Positions 53,067 to 62,077 of a DNA stretch of 64,000 nt are shown here, piece by piece. Numbering within the stretch: the first letter of the stretch is position 1; each line of letters starts with the position of its first letter. The notes under the pieces were generated by a model. That model saw nothing but the letters and a program-made list of their open reading frames with translations, searched no databases and was not told where the DNA came from. The DNA lies in the NCBI RefSeq assembly GCF_934294775.1, contig NZ_CAKRAH010000010.1, positions 15,468 to 79,467 of the forward strand. The letters are read 5' to 3'. A program made the position numbers and the translations under genes. The stretch comes from an uncultured Dorea sp. Lineage in GTDB: Bacteria; Bacillota; Clostridia; Lachnospirales; Lachnospiraceae.

Positions 53067-54536
53067 ATGGCAGGAATAGGTGTAAAGCTTAACAGAATAT
53101 TTGAGAAAAATACATTGACGACGAATATGGTCGGATTTGCATACAGTGCAGTGGCGACGATTGCACCGATGATGGTGATCATTCTTAACCTGATGCTGAT
53201 GGAACATGTGCTGGGATTTTCAAAAGTGGGATACGCACAGAGGGAATTGTTCTCCTGTACGGTTCTGTACACGTTTATATTTTCTTTATTAACAGCAGCA
53301 CCGTTCAACAGTGTATTGTCGAGATATATGTCGGATATCATCTATGAAGAACGTTATCAGGACATCTTACCGTGTTATTATCTGGGGATGGTATTGAACA
53401 TCGGACTTAGCTGTCTGGTTGGAATTCCATTCTGTATCAGAGAGCATTTTGTCGGTGGTGTATCGGTGGCTTATGTGTTCGTGGGATTCTGCGGATATGT
53501 CAGCCTGGTGCTGGTGTTCTATTCGATGATTTATCTGTCTATCTGTAAAGATTATGAGAGAATATCTGCTTACTTTTTTGCGGGAATGGTGCTGGCATTT
53601 ATTGCAGCAGTGATCCTGAAGTTCATCTTTCACTGGGGTGTATGCCAGAGTATGCTGCTTGCACTTACGATGGGATTTTTCCTGACTGCAGTTCTGGAAA
53701 ATGCATTGATTAAGCGGTATTTCCGGGAGAATAGTAACAGATACAAACCGGTAATACAGTATTTTAAGAAATACTGGCAGCTGGTTGTGACGAATTTTCT
53801 GTATATATTAGGACTTTACATTCATAACTTTGTATTCTGGACTACAGATGCGAGAATGACGGTTGCAAAAAGTTTTGTATGCAATCAGCCATATGATATG
53901 GCAAGCTGTCTTGCGATGTTTACCAATATCTCGGCAACTGTAATATTTATATCCCGTGTGGAAATGCATTTTCATGAAAAGTATAAATTTTACTCAGAAG
54001 CAGTTATCGGTGGAAGAGGATCTGATATTAAGACAACAAAACAGCGGATGTTCAGACAGCTGGAAAGTGAGCTTATGACGCTTGTGAGAATCCAGTTTAT
54101 CATCTCGGTGGTAATCTATCTGCTTTGTATTATCTTCCTTCCGCAGATTGGATTTGGCGGGATGACGATGAAGATATATCCGATGCTGGCAGCGGGATAT
54201 TTTGTATTGTTTATTATGTATTCGGCAATCATTTTCTTATATTATTTTAATGATCTGATGGGATCTGTGTATACGGCGGTTGGGTTCTGTCTGGTGACAT
54301 GGATTGGAAGCCTCATTGCTTCTCATCAGTCAATGATCTGGTACGGCGCCGGATTATTTGCCGGGGCACTTACCGGATGGACAATTGCATATGCAAGAAT
54401 CCGGTGGGTAGAAAAGAATATGGATGCACATATTTTCTGCAGAGGAACATTGATCCCGAATGGAAGAGGACCGAAGCCATCGGGACTTGTGTATAAGAAA
54501 AAAGTGGCGGATGTAGAATCGGGAAAAGCAGAATAA
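53067..54536 (+). CDS. pelG: PelG-like exopolysaccharide transporter
   Basis: 489 residues, 12 predicted helices, MATE/flippase-like. The N-terminal MAGIGVKLNRIFEKNTL and FAYSAVATIAPMMVIILNL are typical for PelG. The SRYMSDIIYEE loop, DARMTVAKSFVCNQPYD and IRWVEKNMD follow. It moves the growing polymer across the membrane while PelF synthesises it. The start follows AAGAAAGGATCATAT. It is 138 bases from pelF and 30 bases from the next small membrane gene. Confidence 0.9.
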   Translation: MAGIGVKLNRIFEKNTLTTNMVGFAYSAVATIAPMMVIILNLMLMEHVLGFSKVGYAQRELFSCTVLYTFIFSLLTAAPFNSVLSRYMSDIIYEERYQDILPCYYLGMVLNIGLSCLVGIPFCIREHFVGGVSVAYVFVGFCGYVSLVLVFYSMIYLSICKDYERISAYFFAGMVLAFIAAVILKFIFHWGVCQSMLLALTMGFFLTAVLENALIKRYFRENSNRYKPVIQYFKKYWQLVVTNFLYILGLYIHNFVFWTTDARMTVAKSFVCNQPYDMASCLAMFTNISATVIFISRVEMHFHEKYKFYSEAVIGGRGSDIKTTKQRMFRQLESELMTLVRIQFIISVVIYLLCIIFLPQIGFGGMTMKIYPMLAAGYFVLFIMYSAIIFLYYFNDLMGSVYTAVGFCLVTWIGSLIASHQSMIWYGAGLFAGALTGWTIAYARIRWVEKNMDAHIFCRGTLIPNGRGPKPSGLVYKKKVADVESGKAE

Positions 54537-54566
54537 GTTATGGAATGAACTAAAGGAGGAATCAAG

Positions 54567-54953
54567 ATGTTAAGTACAGCAGTTATAATGAAAATCGGAC
54601 TGATCATTGTCGGAGTTATGATCATGATCATGTCATTTGTATTCCATGCGAAGAGAAAACTTACAGTGAATCTGGCAGTCGTGTGGGAGTTCCTGGGATT
54701 TGCACTGATTCTGATCGGGGCGGTTCCGGTATTCTCAAGCTGGTGTCATTTGCTGGCAAGAGGAACTGTAATTGCAATGTTTGTCGTCGGTGCACTTGCG
54801 CTGTGGGGCAGTTATATATTATGTATCCTGATCTCAAATCTGAGCATGAAGAATCAGGAGCTTGCAATGCAGGTATCACTTCTTAATCAGGAAAATGAGC
54901 TGATGCTGAAAGAAATTGAGAAGTTGAAAGAGGATAGAGAGAACGATAGATAA
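54567..54953 (+). CDS. Small membrane protein with C-terminal coiled coil
   Basis: 128 residues. Three hydrophobic segments (about 5-25, 36-55 and 65-90) and a C-terminal coiled coil (SMKNQELAMQVSLLNQENEL, then KEIEKLKED) facing the cytosol. The layout is like DUF2304-type proteins that sit beside glycosyltransferases in clostridial glycan loci, although the match is by layout only. The start follows AAAGGAGGAATCAAG. It probably anchors or assembles the enzymes of the next genes. Confidence 0.75.
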   Translation: MLSTAVIMKIGLIIVGVMIMIMSFVFHAKRKLTVNLAVVWEFLGFALILIGAVPVFSSWCHLLARGTVIAMFVVGALALWGSYILCILISNLSMKNQELAMQVSLLNQENELMLKEIEKLKEDRENDR

Positions 54954-55051
54954 TTTATAGTTATAGTACTTATGAGTTAGCATGAAAAGAAACATCAGAC
55001 TATGATAACAGAAGAAAGAAATATAGAGATATATGGGTGGGAGATGATAGT

Positions 55052-56254
55052 ATGAAAAAGGTATTGTTTGTAATCAATACACTGGGATGTGCCGGAGCGG
55101 AGACAGCTCTGATCGAACTGCTTCGGACGATGGATAAGGATGCATATGAGATATCCTTATACGTCCTGATGGGACAGGGAGAGATGATCGATAAGATTCC
55201 GGAAAATGTAAAGCTATTAAATGATCATTACTGCAGAGATTCCGTCTTATCCAAACAGGGCAAACAGGCAATGATAAAGACCGTGTGGAAATCCTTCTGG
55301 AAAAATGGAAGGGAACTTTCTAAATTTGCATACATGGTAAGAACGTATTCTGCTATGCAGAAGAAAGGAAAGATCCAGCCGGATAAGATTCTGTGGAGAG
55401 TGGTATCAGATGGAAGTCCGAGACTTCAGGAAACCTATGATCTTGCGGTAGCTTATCTGGAAGGTGGATCGACTTACTATGTAGCTGAACATGTAAAAGC
55501 AAAAAAGAAAGTGGCATTTGTACACATTGATTATGAAAGTTCAGGATATACGAAGGCAATGGACCGTAACTGTTACGATAAGATTGACCGGATTTTTACC
55601 GTATCAGATGAGGTGAAAAAGCATTTTCTTAACTTTTATCCAAAGTATCAGGATAAGGTTATGGTATTCCATAATATCATCAACCAGGAAGCTATCATAG
55701 AAAAGGCAGAAGAGGGACAGGGATTTACAGATGCATTTGACGGAATCCGTCTTCTGACGGTCGGAAGACTGAATTATCAGAAGGCATATGATATTGCCAT
55801 CGATGCCATGAAGAGGATCAAGGATGCCGGATATAAAGCAAGATGGTATATCTTAGGTGAAGGCAGCGAGAGAAACTCGCTCGAAAAGAAGGTAAAAGAG
55901 CTTGGACTGGAAAAAGAGTTCCTGATGCCTGGTGCGGTATCCAATCCATTTCCATATTATAAGCAGGCAGATATCTATGTGCATGCGACCAGATTCGAAG
56001 GAAAGAGTATCGCCATTCAGGAGGCGCAGACACTTGGATGTGCAATTGTGGCATCGGACTGCAATGGCAACAGAGAACAGATCATACACGGTGAAGACGG
56101 ACTCTTGTGTAAGCTTGATCCAAAGAGTATTGCAGACAGTATCATAAGTCTGATCGACGATAAAGAAAAACGAAGAAAAATCTCCGAAGCAGCGAGAAAG
56201 AAAGATATCGTACATAAAGGAGAGATAAAGCTTTTGCTTGAACTTATGCAGTAG
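55052..56254 (+). CDS. GT4 family glycosyltransferase
   Basis: 400 residues from ATG 55052, after GGGAGATG. The first Rossmann domain starts KKVLFVINTLGCAGAETAL. VAFVHIDYESSGY, DRIFTVSDEVKKHF, LLTVGRLNYQKAYDIAIDAM and the GT4 donor-site region RFEGKSIAIQEAQTLGCAIV (E-x7-E type) are present. It probably adds a hexose to a glycan or lipid-linked acceptor. It follows the small coiled-coil gene by 98 bases and precedes a polyprenol-phosphate-type GT2, suggesting a side-chain or second-polymer module attached to the Pel-like locus. Confidence 0.87.
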   Translation: MKKVLFVINTLGCAGAETALIELLRTMDKDAYEISLYVLMGQGEMIDKIPENVKLLNDHYCRDSVLSKQGKQAMIKTVWKSFWKNGRELSKFAYMVRTYSAMQKKGKIQPDKILWRVVSDGSPRLQETYDLAVAYLEGGSTYYVAEHVKAKKKVAFVHIDYESSGYTKAMDRNCYDKIDRIFTVSDEVKKHFLNFYPKYQDKVMVFHNIINQEAIIEKAEEGQGFTDAFDGIRLLTVGRLNYQKAYDIAIDAMKRIKDAGYKARWYILGEGSERNSLEKKVKELGLEKEFLMPGAVSNPFPYYKQADIYVHATRFEGKSIAIQEAQTLGCAIVASDCNGNREQIIHGEDGLLCKLDPKSIADSIISLIDDKEKRRKISEAARKKDIVHKGEIKLLLELMQ

Positions 56255-56272
56255 ACGAGGTGAGTGGGACAA

Positions 56273-57088
56273 ATGAAGAAAAAAGAAGTGCTGGTGATTA
56301 TTCCGGCGTACAACGAACAAGATACGATCATGAAGGTTCTGGATCAGTTAGAGAAGCCGGAGATTGCAGAGATTGCAGATGTACTGGTTATGAATGATGC
56401 ATCTTCTGATGCGACGAACTGGATTGTAAAAGCAAGAGGGCATGCACTGGTTTCGCATGTGTTCAATCTTGGTTATGGAAGCGGATTACAGTTGGGATAT
56501 AAGTATGCCATCCGTAAGGGCTATCAGTATGTGATCCAGATGGATGCGGACGGACAGCATGATGTATGTAATATTCCTGTGATTTATAAGAAGCTAAAAG
56601 AAAGAGATACCGATGGAAGATATCCGGATATTGTCCTGGGATCCAGATTCTTAGATGGCAGTAGCCCGTTTCATGTGTCATGGGCGAAAAAAGTCGCATT
56701 CCATCTGTTCCGGTTCATGATGAAGGCTTCTACCGGAAGAGTGCTTGTAGATCCGACGACGGGACTTCAGGGATTAAGCCGGAAGGCGGTACTTTATTAT
56801 TCAAAGTATAATCATTTTGATGATAAATATCCGGATGCGAATATGATCATCCAGATGTTACTTTTAAAATTTAAAGTAGTAGAGATCCCAGCTGTAATGC
56901 ATACAAGAGAAACTGGTGAGAGCATGCATTCCGGATTGAAACCGGTATGGTATATGTTCCGGATGTTCTTCAGTGTCCTGGCAGTGATCTTCCGGTGCAA
57001 GGTGCTGAAAGTTGATGAAGGAGCGGGGCTTAAGGGTGATATTAAGGAAGAACAGGAAAAGAAAATTTCAAAAAAACAGGCTTCATGA
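56273..57088 (+). CDS. GT2 glycosyltransferase, polyprenol-phosphate (DPM1-like) type
   Basis: 271 residues from ATG 56273; ribosome site GAGGTGA. Motifs are VLVIIPAYNEQDTI, VLVMNDASSDAT, LGYGSGLQLGYKYAI and VIQMDADGQHD (the DAD metal site near 92), then SWAKKVAFHLFRFM and PTTGLQGLSRKAV. This subtype makes polyprenyl-phosphate sugars used by outside-facing GT-C enzymes. The GT-C-like protein at 47027 could be its consumer. The end overlaps the next gene. Confidence 0.88.
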   Translation: MKKKEVLVIIPAYNEQDTIMKVLDQLEKPEIAEIADVLVMNDASSDATNWIVKARGHALVSHVFNLGYGSGLQLGYKYAIRKGYQYVIQMDADGQHDVCNIPVIYKKLKERDTDGRYPDIVLGSRFLDGSSPFHVSWAKKVAFHLFRFMMKASTGRVLVDPTTGLQGLSRKAVLYYSKYNHFDDKYPDANMIIQMLLLKFKVVEIPAVMHTRETGESMHSGLKPVWYMFRMFFSVLAVIFRCKVLKVDEGAGLKGDIKEEQEKKISKKQAS

Positions 57089-58460
57089 GAGTCTGGAACA
57101 GATCAAGAATCCGGGAAGAGGATGGTACCGGATCTATACTTATGATCTGGCACAGGAACTGCCGGAACTATATATTGCCTGTGAGGAAGAGACGCTTGCC
57201 TTATTATTGATTGATATCGGGGCATTCAAAAATGAGCGCATATCGGAAAGTGCACTTGTGTATCTTGAAAAAATTCTGGAATTTTTTGAGAAGAATGAGA
57301 AAAAAGTCATTCTACGTCCGGTCTATGATACGACCGGTCATGGAATGGAAAGAGAGCCCGGAACATTGCAGATTGTAAAAGAACATATGCAGCAACTGGG
57401 AGAAGTGATAGAACGGTATGCAGAAAATATCCTGGTAGTACAGGGAATCATGGTCGGAGACTGGGGAGAGATGCACGGATCAAAATTTCTGTCGGACAAG
57501 CATCTGAAAGAACTTACAAAAGAGTATATAACAGCAATGAATCAAAGCTGTTACCTTGCCGTAAGGACACCAAGACAGTGGAAAACAGCTGCAGAATCAA
57601 TGGATACACATATGCGGAATTGTCTGGTGCTTTTTAACGATGGTATCTTTGGATCGGAGACAGACCTTGGGACCTATGCAAGCAGTGATAAGAGGAAGCA
57701 GGATCTAAAGTGGCAATACGATTCGCTTGGTTATGGACCAGTTGGCGGGGAAGCAGTTGCGGATGTAAGAATCTCAGGAATATCTCCGGGGCAGGACATT
57801 GCTTTAGATACGATGTGGGATAATGGGAATATGTCTTTTGCAGAGCCTGTAGATTTGGATAAGAATTCAGTTATGGATGATCTCCGCAAGATGCATGTGA
57901 CATATTTGAACAGTATGCATGACCAGAAACTTTTAGACCAGTGGAAGGCGCAGACCATGAAGTGGAATGGTAGTATGATCAGTGTCTATGATTATATCGG
58001 ACTTCATCTGGGATACCGTTTTATAGTACGGGACGCAACATGGACAGCTGTGGAGAAAACTGTTCCCGGTGGTGGATTACGTAAGCATTTTATGGGGAAA
58101 AAAGAAAAATTTCTGGAAGTGACTGTGGAAAACTCAGGATTTGCGGATTTGTATGACGAAGCAGAATGTATTATATATGTGAAAACATCAGACGGGGGTT
58201 CACATATATGTCCCGAAACAGAGACTGAAAGTATGATAGAAATTACACGTCCGGAATGTGATGCGAGAACCTGGAAAAGCGGCACGACAAGTAAGATAAA
58301 GATTCCGGCAGATATATTGGAACCATATATAGAACCGGAGCAAGATATACAGAATGGCATAAAAATATATCTGCAGCTGCGCCGCAAACGGGATGGAATG
58401 AATATCCGGTTTGCCAACGCAGATGCAGATAATGGTGTATTACTTGGAATTTTTCGGTAA
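57036..58460 (+). CDS. DUF4874/DUF4832-type protein, cytosolic copy
   Basis: About 474 residues. The family start motif is IKNPGRGWYRIYTYDL, followed by LLLIDIGAF, VILRPVYDTTGHGMEREP, VVQGIMVGDWGEMHGS, RTPRQWK, FNDGIFGSETDLGTY, GPVGGEAV and a C-terminal beta domain (FLEVTVENSGFADLYDEAE). The fold is a TIM barrel followed by beta sandwiches, like glycan-active enzymes, but no activity is established. The start is uncertain: GTG 57036 (GGAG 12 bases before) or ATG 57015, both inside the preceding GT2 gene. No signal peptide. It is convergent with a clear paralogue and shares its last 21 bases with it. Confidence 0.78.
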   Translation: MILRKNRKRKFQKNRLHESLEQIKNPGRGWYRIYTYDLAQELPELYIACEEETLALLLIDIGAFKNERISESALVYLEKILEFFEKNEKKVILRPVYDTTGHGMEREPGTLQIVKEHMQQLGEVIERYAENILVVQGIMVGDWGEMHGSKFLSDKHLKELTKEYITAMNQSCYLAVRTPRQWKTAAESMDTHMRNCLVLFNDGIFGSETDLGTYASSDKRKQDLKWQYDSLGYGPVGGEAVADVRISGISPGQDIALDTMWDNGNMSFAEPVDLDKNSVMDDLRKMHVTYLNSMHDQKLLDQWKAQTMKWNGSMISVYDYIGLHLGYRFIVRDATWTAVEKTVPGGGLRKHFMGKKEKFLEVTVENSGFADLYDEAECIIYVKTSDGGSHICPETETESMIEITRPECDARTWKSGTTSKIKIPADILEPYIEPEQDIQNGIKIYLQLRRKRDGMNIRFANADADNGVLLGIFR

Positions 58461-60005
58461 GTTCGATACGGAAATATGTCCCATAAGATAACCGTATTGT
58501 GTATAGGAAGTATCGTTTGCGAGATAGATATTCCGATTTAATGATGGATCGGAAATGTTTATATACAGCTGATAGCTTCCAGGCTGGTAATTACGAACCG
58601 GTAATGAGACCGTTTCGTTAGTTGCTTCTCCGGCATTCCAGAATCTGGTATCTGTAGGGACCGGGATGGTATCGATCAGTTCGCCTTCTGGATTTACGAC
58701 GGATAAGGTTACATTGAATGCCCGGTAAGCATTGGAAAATCCTGTATTCTTAACGGTGAAAGTCAGTTCGGCATTCTCATCGAGTGGTGATATCTGTGTA
58801 CAATGAGCGGACTCTAATACATAGCGGTAGCCCAGATGGGATGCAATGTAATCATAGCCGCAGATATCTTTCCAATTTGTGTATTCAGAAGAAGTGTCTT
58901 TTGCAGAGGTTGTATTTTTAGAAGTTCCACTATTGAAAACTTCTTTTGTTGTAATAGTATCTGCATTATTGGAAGAGCTGATAGCGGTATAAAGTGTCTG
59001 TTTCCACTTATTAAGGACTGCAGGATCATAATCTTTATTCAGATAAGATACATGCATGGCCTTAAGATCAGAAATTGCATTTTCAAGATCGTTAAATGGA
59101 TTATCTGTAATGACTTCTCCTCCGTTTGGGACATATCTGCAGAGCTTGTTCTGATAATCCAGTTCATCGCTTCTGGACCATGCGGCAAGGATTTCTGAGG
59201 TACTGTGAGAACCATTCCCGTAGGTTCCTGTATCATTTGCAGAACCAAGCATACCATCGTTAAAAAGCCCCAGTCTGGATGACAGGGAACCGTCGAATGC
59301 GTTCTCTTTTCCTGGTGTCTGTGCGGAATTCAGGATCATGCGGCGCTGAAGTGGTGTGCGGACGGACAGGAAGATTGAAGACGAGATATTGCTATCCAGT
59401 GTATTCATAAGTGCCGTCATACTTTCGGTATTCAGATAATGGCTTTGGTTCATCTCACCGCAGTTTCCGACAAAGATGCCCTGCATCAGATAGATGATGT
59501 CATCGTATTTGTTGACGTAAGGTGCTACCTGCTTCATGTGTGTGATGATCTGGTCGATGGTATCTGGTTCGCTGTTCAGGTTATTACCGTCCCAGTCATA
59601 TAGGAATCGTACGATCAACTGATGCCCTGTTTCCTTCCAGGATGAAAAATAAGTATCCAAGTGCGAAAGGGCGGCATCATTGATATCACGATCACGGTAC
59701 TGCAAAAGATTAATCTCCAGCATAACAAGTTCCGTGGAAGAATCGGTGGAACTTAGAGCAGCTGGGATAGAAGGAGTATCCGTGTCGGAAAGAGTGATTC
59801 CGGTCATCGTGTAAAATCCGGCATATGGATTGGAAAGTGTCTCCGTTGATTCACTACTGTTGTCCGGTGTATAATTTAAAAATCGGATTTTTTTCATGCA
59901 AAGTACGATAAGGATGATACACAGAATCAGCAATATCAGACTGAGGATACGGATCAGGCGTTTGTGATGTCTGGATGGTTTTGAGTTGGTGGAATTGGTT
60001 TTCAT
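58440..60005 (-). CDS. DUF4874/DUF4832-type protein, membrane-anchored copy
   Basis: 521 residues from ATG 60005, eight bases after AGGAGG. A basic start (RHHKRLIR) and one membrane helix (ILSLILLILCIILIVLCM) anchor a large outside domain. It repeats the signatures of the convergent gene: LSNPYAGFYTMTGITL, VMLEINLLQY, LIVRFLYDWDG, LMQGIFVGNCGEMNQS, RTPLQRR, LFNDGMLGSANDTGTY, PNGGEVI, HVSYLN and a beta-rich C-terminus. It acts at the cell surface, perhaps as a glycan-binding or -cutting protein. It is coupled to the SipW-like peptidase gene by an ATGA overlap. Confidence 0.8.
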   Translation of the reverse strand: MKTNSTNSKPSRHHKRLIRILSLILLILCIILIVLCMKKIRFLNYTPDNSSESTETLSNPYAGFYTMTGITLSDTDTPSIPAALSSTDSSTELVMLEINLLQYRDRDINDAALSHLDTYFSSWKETGHQLIVRFLYDWDGNNLNSEPDTIDQIITHMKQVAPYVNKYDDIIYLMQGIFVGNCGEMNQSHYLNTESMTALMNTLDSNISSSIFLSVRTPLQRRMILNSAQTPGKENAFDGSLSSRLGLFNDGMLGSANDTGTYGNGSHSTSEILAAWSRSDELDYQNKLCRYVPNGGEVITDNPFNDLENAISDLKAMHVSYLNKDYDPAVLNKWKQTLYTAISSSNNADTITTKEVFNSGTSKNTTSAKDTSSEYTNWKDICGYDYIASHLGYRYVLESAHCTQISPLDENAELTFTVKNTGFSNAYRAFNVTLSVVNPEGELIDTIPVPTDTRFWNAGEATNETVSLPVRNYQPGSYQLYINISDPSLNRNIYLANDTSYTQYGYLMGHISVSNLPKNSK

Positions 60006-60487
60006 CATCTTTTCCTCCTGAATCTGCGTAGAAGATCCGCAATCTTGTGTGCAAGTGGACGAAGCGGTCGGCAGAATAACCAGATGCCGGACAGCAGTCT
60101 GTATAGCAAATTGTTGGTACTGAAGTCCAGACCATTGCGGTTGCATGCAATCAGTTTGCCGCGGATCTGATCAGGACGAAGCGGACCTTCAATCTCTGTC
60201 TGGTTGTCACCCACCATATAGAAGCCATCCTCCCGGACTTTCCAGATACGATGAAGAACCAGGATGCTGTTGTCTCTTCGATATAATGCGACATCACCAC
60301 GGTGTAAGGAAGCTGGATCACAAGGAGCAATCACGGCTTCGTCCCGTCCGGAGATGAAGAGTGGATACATACTGAATCCCTGAGGCTTCAGACGGACCGG
60401 ATGACCGTCGCGTAAGAGCTTTTCGATGTCCATGGGGTAAGACGTTTGTGAAGTTGTGTGTGAAGGTTGTGAATTTGAATAATTCAT
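60005..60487 (-). CDS. S24/S26 (SipW-like) signal-peptidase-fold protein
   Basis: 160 residues. The catalytic Ser lies in LKPQGFSMYPLF near 39. The second catalytic position is His in VLHRIWKV near 78, as in SipW/archaeal-type enzymes rather than the Lys of usual bacterial type I peptidases. RGDVALYRR and YMVGDNQTEIEGP are the flanking fold motifs. No N-terminal helix is present; the hydrophobic end (NNLLYRLLSGIWLF) may sit at the membrane. Candidate jobs are cleaving a leader peptide linked to the PqqD proteins, or maturing matrix proteins. A promoter-like TTGTAT-16-TATAAA lies upstream on the minus strand. Confidence 0.8.
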   Translation of the reverse strand: MNYSNSQPSHTTSQTSYPMDIEKLLRDGHPVRLKPQGFSMYPLFISGRDEAVIAPCDPASLHRGDVALYRRDNSILVLHRIWKVREDGFYMVGDNQTEIEGPLRPDQIRGKLIACNRNGLDFSTNNLLYRLLSGIWLFCRPLRPLAHKIADLLRRFRRKR

Positions 60488-60542
60488 AGTTCTAAATATC
60501 CAATCTATAATTTATAAATCAATTATAACATGATACAAGAGT

Positions 60543-60608
60543 CAAAAGGTCATGCGTTTCATGTTTGTATGAAAAAGCATGACTTATTGACCCGCAAAAT
60601 GCCTTTTG
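60543..60608 (+). promoter_or_regulatory. Structured leader upstream of the PqqD-HprK-like gene
   Basis: GTCATGC (60549) pairs with GCATGAC (60577), with TTTCAT/ATGAAA inside. The whole is enclosed by CAAAAGG (60543) and CCTTTTG (60602). This nested hairpin could be a leader RNA or a protein site. Confidence 0.4.
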
Positions 60609-60656
60609 CCCCCAACATCATAACATTGAAAATATAGAAATACGAGGGAAAATGAT

Positions 60657-61985
60657 ATGATAAAAAGACAAGAAGGATATATATTAAGAAAGATAGAAGG
60701 AATATATAACCTGCTCCCATATGGTCAGAAAGTCGCAGACCAGCGAAAAGGGATTACCATGAATGATACAGGAGTCTTCTTGTGGAATGTGCTAAAAGAG
60801 CCGAAAGAAGAAACAGAACTGACCAGACTGGCAGCAGAATATTATGAGATTACTGACGCAGAAGAAAAAGAGCAGATGCAGGCAGATATTCATGGATTTA
60901 TCAATCAGATGCAGGCACTTGGAATTCTCAGAACAGAGATAAAAAGACAGAATCAGAACTGCTGTGGAGGAATGGAAATTGCGGGAATGCGCATCGGTTT
61001 CTTTGGAAATAAAGAGCTAATACCAGAGGGCTTCAAAACATTTATGGTTCGTGAGAAAGCTGAATGGCAGGAAAGCTTGACGGATAAAAAAGAAACAGAA
61101 GAAAATGTGCAGGAAGAGACAAAATGTAAAAAGAATGGCTTGAAAGAGAAAAGACAAGAGACGATAAATTGGGATCAGGCGATCGAATTTATTGAATATC
61201 TTCCGGAAAGCAGACAAAATGGACAGGTGCTGCTTCGCAATAAGGAGCTGATCGTCAGCGAATGGGAGAAAGGCTACATCATAGAATTTCCTACGCTGGA
61301 TAATGTATACGAAGCTTATATGACGGAAGATGGCAGCTATGTAAGGATATATTGCAGACAACCTTTTAAAGAATCGGAAGAGGAAAATCTGTTCCATGCA
61401 ATCCGCCTGTTCTTCCTCTATCTGGCACAGAAAAATGGATACTGTGCGTTACACTCGGCATCGATTCTTTATGAAGGAAAGGCATGGCTGTTCTCAGGAC
61501 ATTCAGGCATGGGAAAATCCACGCATACGGCGATGTGGCATGAGATCATCAAAACACCGTATCTGAACGGTGATCTGAACCTGATAGGAATGGAAGAAAA
61601 ATCCGGGGAACAAGGAACCGGAAGTAATACGATGCGTAGTGCGAATGGAGAATGTCACGGAAGAAAATTAGTGGTAAGAGGAATCCCGTGGTGTGGAACC
61701 TCGCAGATCTATACGACAGAAGATTATGAGCTTGGCGGCATCGTATTACTTGGAAGAGACAGTAACGATCATGTAGAACCACTTTCCACATACGAAAAGA
61801 CGATAAAAGTCATGCAAAGGATGATCTCACCGGTATGGAAAGAAGAATTACTGGATAAGAATCTTGAACTGGCAGAGGAGATTGCAAAGCGGGTTCCGGT
61901 GCTTCATTTGCTCTGTACAAAAGAACCGACGGCGGTAGAGACAGTTAAGAAAGAGATAGACAGACTGTGTGAGATAAAAGAATAG
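60657..61985 (+). CDS. PqqD domain fused to an HPr-kinase-like (HprK/lasso K-type) domain
   Basis: 442 residues. The N-terminal PqqD-like domain (about 1-100: EGYILRKIEGIYNLLPYGQK, GITMNDTGVFLWNVL) is followed by a variable linker. The kinase-like part from about 265 carries ALHSASILYEGKAWLFSGHSG and the Walker A GHSGMGKST near 285, with YLNGDLNLI as the likely metal strand. HprK-like kinases in Firmicute lasso-peptide clusters phosphorylate the precursor. Here the PqqD domain would present the peptide to the fused kinase. No precursor gene is visible within the unit. The start has a weak ribosome site (ACGAGGGAAAATGAT). Confidence 0.82.
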   Translation: MIKRQEGYILRKIEGIYNLLPYGQKVADQRKGITMNDTGVFLWNVLKEPKEETELTRLAAEYYEITDAEEKEQMQADIHGFINQMQALGILRTEIKRQNQNCCGGMEIAGMRIGFFGNKELIPEGFKTFMVREKAEWQESLTDKKETEENVQEETKCKKNGLKEKRQETINWDQAIEFIEYLPESRQNGQVLLRNKELIVSEWEKGYIIEFPTLDNVYEAYMTEDGSYVRIYCRQPFKESEEENLFHAIRLFFLYLAQKNGYCALHSASILYEGKAWLFSGHSGMGKSTHTAMWHEIIKTPYLNGDLNLIGMEEKSGEQGTGSNTMRSANGECHGRKLVVRGIPWCGTSQIYTTEDYELGGIVLLGRDSNDHVEPLSTYEKTIKVMQRMISPVWKEELLDKNLELAEEIAKRVPVLHLLCTKEPTAVETVKKEIDRLCEIKE

Positions 61986-62077
61986 AGATAGATCAGATGC
62001 GGATAAAAGCAATTTATGGAATAATTAAAAGATAGTTTTGGAAAGTATTAGAAGGGAAAGAAGCAGATAAGAAAAAG

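Noticed and set aside
61997..62035. A 12-residue ORF between the HprK-like and ABC genes, considered as a peptide precursor
   Set aside because: Too short for a leader plus core, no clear ribosome site, and no known recognition motif.
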